NCBI GenBank assembly: GCA_965214305.1
Contig: OZ243949.1
Span: forward strand, 2,108,001 to 2,172,000
DNA length: 64,000 bases
Direction of reading: 5' to 3'
Source: Azophilus sp965214305
GTDB lineage: Bacteria > Pseudomonadota > Gammaproteobacteria > Pseudomonadales > Azotimanducaceae
The notes under the pieces were generated by a model. That model was not told where the DNA came from. It did not search any database and worked only from the letters and a program-made list of their open reading frames with translations. Below are positions 33,457 to 42,867 of the stretch, piece by piece. The first letter of the stretch is position 1. Every line of letters starts with the position of its first letter. A program made the position numbers and the translations under genes.

Positions 33457-34311
33457 ATGAGCGATTTCCTGCGTTGGCGCATTGGCGAACTTACCGTGAC
33501 CCGAGTTGTGGAGTTGACTTCCACGGGCATTGGTAGCCACATCCTCCCCCAGGCCCCACCGGATATGGCCCAGTCGCTGCCCTGGCTGAAGCCCTATATG
33601 CGGGACGATCGGATGCTCATGTCGTTCCACAGCCTAATCATTCAGCGGGGCGACGAAACCATCGTTGTCGATACCTGCATCGGCAACGACAAACAACGCA
33701 GCTACCCGCGCTGGAACCAGATGCAAAACCGCTTTCTTGAGGATTTCGCCGCCGCCGGCTTTGCTGTGGATGCGGTGGACACCGTCCTTTGTACCCATAT
33801 GCATGTGGACCATGTTGGCTGGAACACCCGGCTGGTGGAGGGCCGCTGGCAGCCGACTTTCGCCAACGCTCGCTACCTTTATGCGGAGGCGGAAATGGCA
33901 CATTGGCGCAAGCACGACCCGGGTGCCGACATGGGGCCGATAATGGAGGACTCCGTACAACCGATATTCGATGCGGGTCTTGCCGACCTGGTGGCCTCCG
34001 ATCACCAGGTAAGCCCGGAGATTTGCCTTGAGCCGACGCCGGGCCACACGCCCGGACATGTCAGCGTACACATTCGGTCCCGGGGCGAAGAGGCGGTTAT
34101 CACGGGCGACCTCATACATCACCCCTGCCAGATCGCGCATCCCGATTGGTCGAGCGCGGTCGATGTAGACGCCGACATGAGCGCCCGCACACGCAAGGCG
34201 TTTCTGGACCGATACGCCGACCGGCCGGTATTGGTGATCGGTACGCATTTCGCCGGGCCAACCGCGGGCAGGGTGGTGCGCGACGGCAACGCCTATCGGC
34301 TCGATGCCTAA
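33457..34311 (+). CDS. MBL-fold metallohydrolase
   Basis: The 284-residue protein has the metallo-beta-lactamase motif THMHVDHVGWN (HxHxDH), a further His in PGHTPGHVSVH, the bridging Asp in VITGDLIHHP and a C-terminal GTHFAGPTAG. This form is common in proteobacteria (quorum-quenching lactonase and arylsulfatase-like groups), but its substrate cannot be stated. It is cytoplasmic, with no signal peptide. orn follows 65 bp later. Confidence 0.87.
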   Translation: MSDFLRWRIGELTVTRVVELTSTGIGSHILPQAPPDMAQSLPWLKPYMRDDRMLMSFHSLIIQRGDETIVVDTCIGNDKQRSYPRWNQMQNRFLEDFAAAGFAVDAVDTVLCTHMHVDHVGWNTRLVEGRWQPTFANARYLYAEAEMAHWRKHDPGADMGPIMEDSVQPIFDAGLADLVASDHQVSPEICLEPTPGHTPGHVSVHIRSRGEEAVITGDLIHHPCQIAHPDWSSAVDVDADMSARTRKAFLDRYADRPVLVIGTHFAGPTAGRVVRDGNAYRLDA

Positions 34312-34376
34312 TCTTGCGATCGGGCTCTTTGAGTGGGGCGACCGGGCCGTGTCGCGGGATGAGGAGTGCTGGCGCA

Positions 34377-34925
34377 ATGGCCGGCAATAGCCGCCTTATT
34401 TGGATCGATTTGGAGATGACGGGGCTCGACCCGGAACGCGACACCATCCTCGAAATCGCCACCATTGTCACCGACAACCATCTGGCCGTAGTGGCGGAGG
34501 GGCCGGTGTTCGCCATTGCTCAACCCGAAGAGCAGCTCGCCGCCATGAACGATTGGAGCCGGCAACATCACGGCGCCTCCGGCTTGCTTGAGCGGGTGCG
34601 GATGAGCGGGGTGAGCGAACGACAAGCCGAGGCGGCGACCATCAAGTTTCTGCGGTCCCAGGCCGAAAAGCGCAGTTCCCCGCTATGCGGCAATACCATC
34701 TGGCAAGATCGCCGCTTTCTCGCCCGATACATGCCCGAGCTGGAGGGCTATTTCCACTACCGAAACATCGACGTCAGCAGTATCAAGGAGCTGGTCCGAC
34801 GCTGGCGGCCCGATCTGGTGGCCGGATTCACAAAAAAGAACGAACACACCGCCCTGGCCGATATCCGCGAATCCATTGCGGAACTGCGCTACTACCGGGA
34901 GCATTTCCTGCGCGCTTGTATCTAG
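34377..34925 (+). CDS. orn: Oligoribonuclease
   Basis: The 182-residue protein starts WIDLEMTGLDPERDTILEIA, with the DEDD exonuclease Asp and Glu, and has GNTIWQDRRFLARYMPELE and HTALADIRESIAELRYYR with the remaining Asp and His residues (DEDDh). It degrades short oligoribonucleotides, including pGpG. The TAG stop lies in the CTAG boundary of a full family A repeat. The gene is the left member of the conserved orn to purA block and is convergent with queG. Confidence 0.95.
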   Translation: MAGNSRLIWIDLEMTGLDPERDTILEIATIVTDNHLAVVAEGPVFAIAQPEEQLAAMNDWSRQHHGASGLLERVRMSGVSERQAEAATIKFLRSQAEKRSSPLCGNTIWQDRRFLARYMPELEGYFHYRNIDVSSIKELVRRWRPDLVAGFTKKNEHTALADIRESIAELRYYREHFLRACI

Positions 34926-35088
34926 GTGCCCGCGCCGCAGGAATTCACGGCTGTAAATCCGCTCCCGCTCGCCCCTTTGAACGTTCGATTTCGTCAAATA
35001 GGGCTCGATATTCTCCTCAATCGCCCGCCCAAAGGGACGGCGGCATCGAATTTTCGCTTTCGCGACTTCCTACGGCCCAGGCTCCCAG
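34922..35088. repeat. Family A palindromic repeat, full copy (reverse)
   Basis: The 167 bp copy starts CTAG-GTGCCCGCGCCGCAGGAA and ends GGCCCAGGCTC-CCAG. It overlaps the end of orn on the left and the last codons of queG on the right, and is nearly identical in its interior to the 29127 copy. Confidence 0.92.
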
Positions 35089-36170
35089 GCGCCCGTCAGG
35101 CGGTCAATGGCCCACTCGATATGTTCACGGACCATTGGCGAGGCGGTGGGCAATCGGTCGCGCAGGGCTTGGATCGCTTCCCATGACGGGGGCCCATTGC
35201 CCAGCGCAACGGCCAAATTACGTTGCCAGCGTTCGTAGCCGACGCGCCGCAGGGGCGAACCTTCCGTGTTGCGCAGATAGGTCGCCTCGTCCCAACCGAA
35301 CAATTGCAGCAGCGTTGCCTGGTCGAGCCGCTCGCCCGCGGGCACGGGGGGCGAGAAGGCCGCCTCCTCGGAAGCGGGCGCGTCTCTATTCCAGGGGCAA
35401 TAAAGCTGGCAGTCGTCGCAACCGAATACGCGATTGCCGATCAGCGGACGCAATGCCTCGGGTATCGCGGTTTTGTGCTCAATGGTCAGATAGGAGATGC
35501 AGCGCCGCGCATCGAGTTGCTTTGGGCCGACGATGGCACCGGTCGGGCATACGGTCATGCAAGCCCGACAGTTGCCGCATCGGTCCCGCGCAACGGTCTC
35601 GGTCGGCGGCAGCGCGATATTGGTATAGATCTCGCCGATGAAAAACCAACTTCCCGCATCCGCATGAATGAGCAGGGTGTGTTTGCCGATCCAGCCCAAG
35701 CCGGCCCGTTCGGCAAGCGCCTTTTCCAGCACGGGGGCACTGTCGGTAAAGGCCCGAAAGCGCGCGTCGAGCCGCTGCGCCTTAGCATTGATGCGGTTGG
35801 CCAGTTTGGCCAGGCGCCGCCGCATCAGCCTGTGGTAGTCGCGGCCCAGCGCATAGCGCGCGATATAGGCCCGATGCGGCTCGGCCAGTGTTTGCAACGG
35901 TTCCGTATCCGCCGGGAGATAGTTCATCCGCGCTGAAATCACGGTACAGGTGCCGGGTTCCAAGAGCTGGGGATTTAGCCGCTTGTCCACATTGCGGGCG
36001 AGATAACCCATCTCGCCGTGGAATCCCCGCGCAAGCCAACGATGCACATGCGGTTGCTGGTCGGAAAGGTCTACCCCGCAGATGCCTAGCCGCTGAAAAC
36101 CGAGTTCGTGCGCCCAGCTTTTGATGTCGTCGCCCAGAGATATCAGGGATGACGAGCGCCCGTCTGTTTG
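35070..36170 (-). CDS. queG: Epoxyqueuosine reductase
   Basis: From the ATG at 36170 the protein has 366 residues. It has two ferredoxin-like cluster motifs, CGNCRACMTVCPTGAI and CDDCQLYCPWN, and the cobalamin-binding N-terminal part (GRDYHRLMRRRLAKLA). It carries out the last step of queuosine formation in tRNA. The C-terminus (TGAWEPGP) and stop codon are encoded by the inner part of a family A repeat, so the natural end has been replaced by a few repeat-encoded residues. Confidence 0.93.
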   Translation of the reverse strand, partial: QTDGRSSSLISLGDDIKSWAHELGFQRLGICGVDLSDQQPHVHRWLARGFHGEMGYLARNVDKRLNPQLLEPGTCTVISARMNYLPADTEPLQTLAEPHRAYIARYALGRDYHRLMRRRLAKLANRINAKAQRLDARFRAFTDSAPVLEKALAERAGLGWIGKHTLLIHADAGSWFFIGEIYTNIALPPTETVARDRCGNCRACMTVCPTGAIVGPKQLDARRCISYLTIEHKTAIPEALRPLIGNRVFGCDDCQLYCPWNRDAPASEEAAFSPPVPAGERLDQATLLQLFGWDEATYLRNTEGSPLRRVGYERWQRNLAVALGNGPPSWEAIQALRDRLPTASPMVREHIEWAIDRLTGAWEPGP

Positions 36171-36236
36171 CATCAAGGTATCCCCGTGGCACTTGCCGCC
36201 CATTCGTCGCGGCAGGTCGCAGTATAATGCGGCACG

Positions 36237-37715
36237 GTGACGACCCTATATACCAGCGCCCAATGCCGCGAACTTGACCGCATCGCCATTGTCGAGCACG
36301 GCATCCCCGGCTTCGAGCTCATGCTGCGCGCGGGCCGCACGGCCTTCGATGCCTTGATGAGGCGTTGGCCCGAGGCGCGTTCGATCACCGTATTCTGCGG
36401 CAAGGGCAACAACGCGGGCGACGGCTACGTCATCGCCGGCTTGGCCCGTGCCATCGGGATTGATGCGCAGGTTCTGCAAATCGGCACGGGCGGCTTGCAA
36501 GGCGACGCCGAGCTGGCCCGGCAATGGGCGGCTGAGCGCGGCGTTGCATCCGAACCCGGGTCCGCGTCCATACGGGGCACCCTGTTGGTCGATGCCTTGG
36601 TCGGTACCGGTTTGAGTGGCCCGCCCCGAGGCCCTTTCGCGCAAGCCGTGCAGCGCATCAACAGCAGCGGCCTACCGGTGCTCGCCGTGGATCTGCCAAC
36701 GGGCTTGAACGCGGATACCGGCGCGGTTTGCGGTGCCGCCGTGCGCGCCGATCTCACCGTTAGCTTCATCGGCCCCAAATTGGGCTTGCACACCGGTTTG
36801 GGTTTGCAATTGCGCGGCGAACTCGTACAAGCGAGCCTGGGTGTTCCGCCTTCGACTCTAAACGCGGTGCCGGGCTGCCCCTTGCTGAGATTCGATGCGC
36901 GCCACCTGCCCTTGCTCGACACCAACCTTTATAAGCACCGCGCCGGCCATCTTGTTGTGGTCGGCGGTGATCATGCCATGGGCGGTGCGCCCCTCATGGC
37001 GGCGGAAGCCGCCTTGCGCACGGGTGCCGGGCTGGTGAGCGTTGTTACCCGGGCGGAGCACCGCGCCGCCATGCTGTCCCGGCGCCCGGAAGTCATGGTT
37101 CAGGATGCGCAGAACACAAAGGCCGTAGCCGACTTGTTAACTCGGGCAACCGCTCTGGTAATCGGCCCCGGCATCGGTCGCGGCCCCTGGGGTAAAGCGC
37201 TTTTCCAGATGGCTCTGGCCGGGCCGCAAACGCAACTGATCGACGCGGACGGGCTACGCTGGCTGGCAAGATCCGGCGCGCTGCCCGCCGCCAACAAAGC
37301 GTCGAAAAGTTCCGATGCTCCCGTCAGGATACTAACGCCGCACACCAGCGAAGCCGCTCAATTGCTGGGCACAACCGTAGCGGCAATCGAAGGGGACCGA
37401 CCGGGCGCGGCGCGGCGACTGGCGCAACATTTCGATGCCATTGTGGTATTGAAGGGCGCGGGCAGCATCTGCGCGGCGGAGCGCCTGCTTGGGGTCTGCG
37501 GCCACGGCAACCCCGGCATGGCCACCGCTGGCATGGGCGATGTGCTAAGCGGCGTCATCGGCGGCCTGCTCGCCCAGGGCCTGCACCCCGAGCAGGCCGC
37601 GACCCTGGGCACCAGCCTGCACAGCCGAGCCGGGGATTTGGCCGCCGAACGCCGCGGCCGACGCGGCCTGATCGCCACCGACCTATTCGATACGATTTCC
37701 GAGTTGTTGCGTTGA
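36237..37715 (+). CDS. nnr: Bifunctional NAD(P)H-hydrate epimerase / ADP-dependent dehydratase
   Basis: The 492-residue protein combines the YjeF N-terminal epimerase (FCGKGNNAGDGYVIAGLAR; DALVGTGLSGPPRGP) with the C-terminal ribokinase-fold dehydratase (GGDHAMGGAPLMAAEAALRTGAGL; GNPGMATAGMGDVLSGVIGG). It repairs hydrated NAD(P)H. It uses a GTG start and is divergent from queG. Its last bases overlap the tsaE start. Confidence 0.93.
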   Translation: MTTLYTSAQCRELDRIAIVEHGIPGFELMLRAGRTAFDALMRRWPEARSITVFCGKGNNAGDGYVIAGLARAIGIDAQVLQIGTGGLQGDAELARQWAAERGVASEPGSASIRGTLLVDALVGTGLSGPPRGPFAQAVQRINSSGLPVLAVDLPTGLNADTGAVCGAAVRADLTVSFIGPKLGLHTGLGLQLRGELVQASLGVPPSTLNAVPGCPLLRFDARHLPLLDTNLYKHRAGHLVVVGGDHAMGGAPLMAAEAALRTGAGLVSVVTRAEHRAAMLSRRPEVMVQDAQNTKAVADLLTRATALVIGPGIGRGPWGKALFQMALAGPQTQLIDADGLRWLARSGALPAANKASKSSDAPVRILTPHTSEAAQLLGTTVAAIEGDRPGAARRLAQHFDAIVVLKGAGSICAAERLLGVCGHGNPGMATAGMGDVLSGVIGGLLAQGLHPEQAATLGTSLHSRAGDLAAERRGRRGLIATDLFDTISELLR

Positions 37716-38191
37716 AACTTCCCGCTAGCCCGCCTATCTCACCCGTTTCCGTCAGCGCACCGCTCGGCAGCGAGCGGGCAACACTGGAACTGGGGGCGGA
37801 GCTGGCCGCACTGCTGAGTACACCAACCGGCTACGGCAGCGATGCCGTCGCCTTTCTTAGTGGCGAACTTGGTGCTGGCAAGACCACGTTGGTACGCGGC
37901 ATACTGCGCGCATTGGGTTTCCGGGGCGCCGTGAAGAGTCCCACCTACACGCTGTTGGAGCCCTATGACGAATTCAGCGTCCTCCATTTCGATTTCTATC
38001 GAATTGGCGACAGCCGGGAACTCGACTTCATCGGCATCGACGAACTTATGGCCACCCCGTCAATCAAGCTTATTGAATGGCCGGAACGCGCCCACGACCG
38101 GCTGCCCAGCCCCGATATCGATATTGTTCTGGGCGTTGAGGACCTTGGACGTTGCGCGCAAGTCCGGTTGCTCGGCCGCGGCAACCGCTGA
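37712..38191 (+). CDS. tsaE: tRNA threonylcarbamoyladenosine biosynthesis protein TsaE
   Basis: The 159-residue P-loop ATPase has LSGELGAGKTTLVRGILRALG, the conserved VKSPTYTLLEPY and LIEWPERAHDRLP. It acts with TsaB and TsaD in making t6A at position 37 of tRNAs that read ANN codons. The TTG start overlaps the nnr stop (TTGA). tsaC, of the same pathway, lies at 62.1 kb. Confidence 0.94.
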   Translation: MKLPASPPISPVSVSAPLGSERATLELGAELAALLSTPTGYGSDAVAFLSGELGAGKTTLVRGILRALGFRGAVKSPTYTLLEPYDEFSVLHFDFYRIGDSRELDFIGIDELMATPSIKLIEWPERAHDRLPSPDIDIVLGVEDLGRCAQVRLLGRGNR

Positions 38192-38256
38192 GTTTCGCGA
38201 GAACCGCCTTGTTTCGTAAGCCAACTTTCATTGTGCGTCGGCATCCGCGGCGGGAA

Positions 38257-39786
38257 ATGGTTGAGAGATCCGGGCTAGGAGCCTGGGCCGCGGCAGTTCG
38301 CGGCCGCAAATTCGCTCTCATCCCGCCCGTCGCCCGATCAATTTTGTTGCGTAGGCTCGACATTCGCCTCAATCGACCGGACGACGGGGCGACGATAGCG
38401 GCTTTTCGCTTTCGCGATTTCCGAAGGCAGAGGCGCCCGGGCAGCCGGTCGGCACTATTCAGGGTCTTCCGCAAAGCGGCTTGGCGGTACAGCCTGGCTG
38501 GTTGCGCCGCCGCAATATTTTGCTTGCCCGCGCACGCGACCCTCGTCGAGCGGGTACGGATGCACGAAGCGCCCGAGCATACCCGTGTGGTGTTTGAAAC
38601 CTCCGTTTCCGTGCGCTACGCGGTATTCCAGATGACCGGCCCCGACCGTGTCGTCATCGATTTGCACAACGCCACCCTCGCCAAAGGTCTTGATGCCCGC
38701 AAGGCCGCCCGGGGACACAAGCGCATCCGCAACGTGCGCACGGCGCCCAGGGACGGTGGCCAACGCATCGTCCTGGACATGGCCGATGCGTTTGAACCCA
38801 AACACTTCGTACTCCAACCGGTGCCGCCTTACGGCCACCGGCTTGTCATTGATCTGTTTGACAAAGGCCGCGAGAGACCGCCCGTTCCGGAACCCGCGAG
38901 CGGCGCGCGCGCTATCGTCATCGCCGTCGACGCGGGCCACGGCGGCGAGGATCCGGGCGCGGTTGGCGCGCACGGCCTCCACGAGAAAACGCTGGTTCTG
39001 CAAATGGCGCGCAAGCTTGCGGCGCTGTTCAACAAAACCCCCGGCTATCGGGCGGTGCTGGTGCGCACCGGAGACTACTACATACCCCTGCGCAAGCGTG
39101 TTGAGATTGCGCGGCGCGAGCGGGCCGACATGTTTTTGTCCATACACGCCGACGCCTTCACGAACTCGGCGGCGCACGGTGCTTCCGTCTACGCCTTGTC
39201 GCAACGCGGGGCGACCAGTGAAAGAGCACGCTGGCTGGCGGAAAAGGAAAATCGGGCAGACCTTATCGGCGGGGTCGGCAACGTCAGTCTCGACGACAAG
39301 GACGATGTGCTCGCCCAAGTGTTGCTTGATCTCTCCATGGACGCCAATTTGGCCGCCAGCCTTGAAGCGGGCGAGCAGGTGCTAAAGAAGCTGGGCGGGG
39401 TTGCGAAACTGCACAGCGATACCGTGGGCCAGGCGGGCTTTGTCGTACTCAAATCGCCGGACATTCCAAGCTTGCTTGTGGAAACCGGATACATCTCCAA
39501 CCCCAGGGAGGCACGACGCCTTAGCCAAGCGGACTATCAGCACCGCATCGTCCGTGCCATTCATGCGGGCGTGCATGCCTACATGCTGAGTTCGCCACCG
39601 GCGGGCACGGCGTTGGCGGCGCGCGTCGCTGCTGGCGAGTTTCGCTATACCGTGGAACGGGGCGACACGCTCTCTGAAATCGCCGAACGGCACGGTACCA
39701 GCACCATCCTTCTGCAACGCGCCAACGGCCTGCGCGGCGACCGCATTCGTGTCGGCCAAGTTATCGTCATTCCGGTGCGTTCATGA
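38257..39786 (+). CDS. amiC: N-acetylmuramoyl-L-alanine amidase (AmiB/AmiC type) with AMIN and LysM domains
   Basis: The amidase core is clear: AMIN domain (TRVVFETSVSVRYAVFQM), Amidase_3 domain with the zinc motif VDAGHGGEDPGA, the second His in LSIHADAF and the catalytic LVETGYISNPRE, and a C-terminal LysM (YTVERGDTLSEIAERHGTS). It cleaves septal peptidoglycan. The start is unclear: the signal helix (SLAGCAAAIFCLPAHA) is preceded by a family A repeat read through in frame, which encodes an Arg-rich stretch (FRFRDFRRQRRPG). ATG at 38257 lies before the repeat; TTG at 38344 lies inside it. Confidence 0.88.
   Translation: MVERSGLGAWAAAVRGRKFALIPPVARSILLRRLDIRLNRPDDGATIAAFRFRDFRRQRRPGSRSALFRVFRKAAWRYSLAGCAAAIFCLPAHATLVERVRMHEAPEHTRVVFETSVSVRYAVFQMTGPDRVVIDLHNATLAKGLDARKAARGHKRIRNVRTAPRDGGQRIVLDMADAFEPKHFVLQPVPPYGHRLVIDLFDKGRERPPVPEPASGARAIVIAVDAGHGGEDPGAVGAHGLHEKTLVLQMARKLAALFNKTPGYRAVLVRTGDYYIPLRKRVEIARRERADMFLSIHADAFTNSAAHGASVYALSQRGATSERARWLAEKENRADLIGGVGNVSLDDKDDVLAQVLLDLSMDANLAASLEAGEQVLKKLGGVAKLHSDTVGQAGFVVLKSPDIPSLLVETGYISNPREARRLSQADYQHRIVRAIHAGVHAYMLSSPPAGTALAARVAAGEFRYTVERGDTLSEIAERHGTSTILLQRANGLRGDRIRVGQVIVIPVRS
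38275..38440. repeat. Family A palindromic repeat, full copy (reverse), read through by the amidase gene
   Basis: The 166 bp copy runs from CTAG-GAGCCTGGGCCGCGGCA to CCGAAGGCAGAGGCGC-CCGG. It has an open frame with the downstream amidase and probably encodes its N-terminal extension. Confidence 0.9.
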
Positions 39787-39789
39787 ATG

Positions 39790-39956
39790 CTTGGAGGCTC
39801 TGCCTGCGGAAGTCGCGAAAGCGAAAAGCCGCTATCGCCGTTCCGTCGGCCGGTCGATTGAGGCGAATATCGATCCCTATGCAACGAAATCGACCGGCCG
39901 ACGGGGCGGATGAGAGCGGCTTTGCAGCCGCGAATTCCGCAGGCAGAGGCTCCTCG
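39790..39956. repeat. Family A palindromic repeat, full copy (forward)
   Basis: The 167 bp copy runs from CTTG-GAGGCTCTGCCTGCGGAA to GCAGAGGCTC-CTCG. The inner arms CCGTCGGCCGGTCGATT and AATCGACCGGCCGACGG are exactly complementary. It lies between the amidase stop and mutL. Confidence 0.92.
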
Positions 39957-39981
39957 ATGGCGAGCATTCGCCTGGTGAACT

Positions 39982-41823
39982 GTGGCTGACCGTATCGCCT
40001 TGCTGCCACAGTTCGTGGCCGACCAAATTGCCGCCGGCGAGGTGGTGGAACGCCCGGCCTCCATCGTCAAGGAACTTGTTGAGAACAGCTTGGACGCCGG
40101 GGCGAGCCGCATCGAGGTCGTCATCGAACAGGGCGGGGTCAAGCGGGTGCGGGTCCTGGACGATGGCCACGGCATCCACCCCGACGATTTGCCGCTCGCC
40201 GTGAACCGCCACGCAACCAGCAAGGTCACCAATATCGACGATTTGCTCGGCGTCAAGAGTCTCGGCTTTCGTGGCGAAGCATTGGCCAGCGCCGCCTCCG
40301 TCTCCCGGCTGACCGTTACCAGTCGCGCCCGCAACGAGCCGATGGGTTTCCATATCGCCGTACAGGGTGGCTCGGTGATGAGCGATGGGCCGCGCGGCCA
40401 TCCACCCGGCACCACGGTGGAGGTGGAGGACCTGTTCTACAACACGCCGGCGCGCAGGCGATTCCTAAAGTCCGAGCGCACGGAAACCCAGCAGGTCGAA
40501 GCCGTGCTGCGCCGCTTGGCGCTGTCCCGTTTCGAAACGGGCATGGAACTGCGGGTCGGCACGAAACGGCTTGCCATGCCCGCCGGAGATTCCAAGGCGC
40601 GGCTCGCAGCCGTGTTCGGAGCCGAATTCGTGGCAAGGAGCCTCGCGATCGACGAAGCCGGCGGCAACCTGTGCCTGCGCGGTTGGGTTGGCCTGCCCAC
40701 CCACTCGCGGGGGCAGGCGGATCGCCAGTATTTCTTCGTCAATGGCCGGGCGGTGCGCGATAAATTGGTTGCCCACGCCATTCGGCAAGCCTATCGAGAC
40801 GTATTGTTTCATGGCCGGCATCCGCTGTTCGCCCTCTATCTGGAATTGCCGCCGGACGCGGTGGATGTGAACGTGCATCCCACCAAATACGAAGTGCGGT
40901 TTCGCAAGGCGCGGGATGTACACGATTTCCTGTTTGCCCGGCTAAACCGGGCACTGCGCGATGTTCGGCCCGGCGCGGTGGCCAGCCCTTCCGGGCACGG
41001 GGCGCGGCAACCGCAAGATGGGCGGTTCGGCGGGGCGCCAGCAGCCTCGGGATACGCGCCGAATCGGTCGCAGGCCCCGGGCTCCGGGGCATTGCCGACG
41101 GGCGCGACGGGGTGGGCGGGGGATATCGGCACCACCCAAGAGCTCGGCCTCGGTGCGCCCCGAGCGGGTGGCACCAGGCTGGCGGTGGCGGAAGCCTTCG
41201 CGAATTACGGAGGGCCGGATGCCACCCAAGACAGCGACATGCCCCCCCTTGGCTACGCCATTGCCCAGTTACACGGCATCTATATCCTCGCCCAAAACGC
41301 CCGGGGGCTGGTGGTGGTGGACATGCATGCCGCCCACGAGCGCATCACCTACGAAAAGCTCAAGCGAGCGGCGGCCCATAAGGGCGTGGTTTCGCAACGG
41401 CTGCTCGTGCCGCTGGCGTTCGATACCAGCGAGGCGGAAGCGGAATTGGCGGCCCGCGCCGCCGCCGAGCTCGCCGCCACGGGCCTAGTGCTGGACCGCT
41501 CAGGTCCGAGCAGCGTCACAGTTCGGGAAGTACCGGCCCTGCTGGCCGGTGCCGATGTGGAACAGCTTGCCGCGGATGTGCTGGCGGAACTTGCCGAAAC
41601 CGGCACCAGCCGGGAAATCGGCAATCGCCAGGACGATTTGCTCGCCAGCATGGCCTGCCATGGTTCGGTGCGGGCCAACCGCGCCCTGACCATCGCCGAA
41701 ATGAACGCCCTGCTGCGCGACATGGAGCAAACCGAAAACGCCGAGCAGTGCAATCACGGACGACCAACCTATCTGGTACAGACGCTGGATGATCTCGACC
41801 GGCAGTTCTTGCGCGGACAATAG
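39982..41823 (+). CDS. mutL: DNA mismatch repair protein MutL
   Basis: The 613-residue protein has the GHKL ATPase motifs VKELVENSLDAGAS, LDDGHGIHPDDLPL and KSLGFRGEAL. A proline/glycine-rich linker (about 330-400) joins the dimerisation domain, which has DMHAAHERITYE, close to the metal-binding consensus DQHA-x2-E-x4-E of nicking MutL proteins, and the C-terminal CNHGRPTYL. This suggests latent endonuclease activity, unlike E. coli MutL. It starts at GTG 26 bp after a family A repeat, so its signals are separated from the upstream amidase gene. Confidence 0.93.
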   Translation: MADRIALLPQFVADQIAAGEVVERPASIVKELVENSLDAGASRIEVVIEQGGVKRVRVLDDGHGIHPDDLPLAVNRHATSKVTNIDDLLGVKSLGFRGEALASAASVSRLTVTSRARNEPMGFHIAVQGGSVMSDGPRGHPPGTTVEVEDLFYNTPARRRFLKSERTETQQVEAVLRRLALSRFETGMELRVGTKRLAMPAGDSKARLAAVFGAEFVARSLAIDEAGGNLCLRGWVGLPTHSRGQADRQYFFVNGRAVRDKLVAHAIRQAYRDVLFHGRHPLFALYLELPPDAVDVNVHPTKYEVRFRKARDVHDFLFARLNRALRDVRPGAVASPSGHGARQPQDGRFGGAPAASGYAPNRSQAPGSGALPTGATGWAGDIGTTQELGLGAPRAGGTRLAVAEAFANYGGPDATQDSDMPPLGYAIAQLHGIYILAQNARGLVVVDMHAAHERITYEKLKRAAAHKGVVSQRLLVPLAFDTSEAEAELAARAAAELAATGLVLDRSGPSSVTVREVPALLAGADVEQLAADVLAELAETGTSREIGNRQDDLLASMACHGSVRANRALTIAEMNALLRDMEQTENAEQCNHGRPTYLVQTLDDLDRQFLRGQ

Positions 41824-41849
41824 TTTCGCCCTGTGTTCGCCATGCGACC

Positions 41850-42791
41850 ATGCCCATTCTGATGTTGCTGGGCCCGACGGCTTCGGGCAAAACGGCCACC
41901 GCCCTCGCGCTTGCCGAGCGCCTCTCCTGTCACCTGATTAGCATGGACTCGGCGATGGTCTATCGGGGCATGAACCTGGGCGCGGCAAAGCCGGATGCCG
42001 CCACGCTTGAGCGGTTCCCGCACGCCCTAATCGATATCCGCGAGCCGACGGATACCTATTCGGCGGCCCTGTTCGTCGAGGATGCCGACCGCGAGGTGGC
42101 GACAGCGCGCCGACTTGGCAAATTGCCGGTATTGGTCGGCGGCACCATGCTCTACGCCCGCGCCTTTCGCGACGGTTTGGCCAACCTGCCGGGGGCCAGC
42201 GCAGCGGTTCGCGCCGCGATCAGTGCCCAGGCGGCAAGCATCGGTTGGCCGGCACTGCACCAACGGCTCGCTCAAGTGGATCCGCTGGCCGCGGCCGCTA
42301 TTCATCCCAACAATGCGCAACGGTTGCAGCGGGCTTTGGAGGTCTATGAGACCAGCGGCCGCCCCATATCCGAGTTTTGGCGGGAACAGGAAAACACCGG
42401 TGCCGAAAACCGGCTTGGTGAACCGGTGTTGACGTTCGGCATCCTGCCCCGGGACCGGAGCTTGTTGCACCGGCGCATCGCCAATCGGTTCGATGCCATG
42501 CTGGCCGCCGATTTCGCCGGTGAAGTGCGGGCGCTCAAAGCCCGTGGCGACCTGCATCCCGATATGCCTGCCATGCGCACGGTTGGATACCGGCAGATGT
42601 GGCAGCATCTTGATGGAATAATCGATGTGCAAACGATGCGCGCCAAGGCGATTGCGGCGACCCGGCAACTGGCCAAAAAACAGCTCACTTGGCTACGCCG
42701 GTGGCCCGCGCTAATCCGCCTTGCCGGACAAAACCCCGCCGCCGATGCCGAACAAGTCCTTGCCCGCGTGGGTCGCGCACAACACTTGTAA
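41850..42791 (+). CDS. miaA: tRNA dimethylallyltransferase
   Basis: The 313-residue protein has the P-loop LLGPTASGKTATALALA, DSAMVYRGMNLGAAKPD, the catalytic VGGTMLYARAFRDGL and the C-terminal TRQLAKKQLTWLRRW. It adds dimethylallyl to A37 of tRNAs reading UNN codons. It lies 26 bp after mutL and 76 bp before hfq, the standard order. Confidence 0.95.
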   Translation: MPILMLLGPTASGKTATALALAERLSCHLISMDSAMVYRGMNLGAAKPDAATLERFPHALIDIREPTDTYSAALFVEDADREVATARRLGKLPVLVGGTMLYARAFRDGLANLPGASAAVRAAISAQAASIGWPALHQRLAQVDPLAAAAIHPNNAQRLQRALEVYETSGRPISEFWREQENTGAENRLGEPVLTFGILPRDRSLLHRRIANRFDAMLAADFAGEVRALKARGDLHPDMPAMRTVGYRQMWQHLDGIIDVQTMRAKAIAATRQLAKKQLTWLRRWPALIRLAGQNPAADAEQVLARVGRAQHL

Positions 42792-42867
42792 TAGCGGGCC
42801 TCTGCCCCCATAGTTCCGAGTGCGGCAAGCTCTGCCAGTTGACGCCAAATTGGCAAGGAGACCACAG

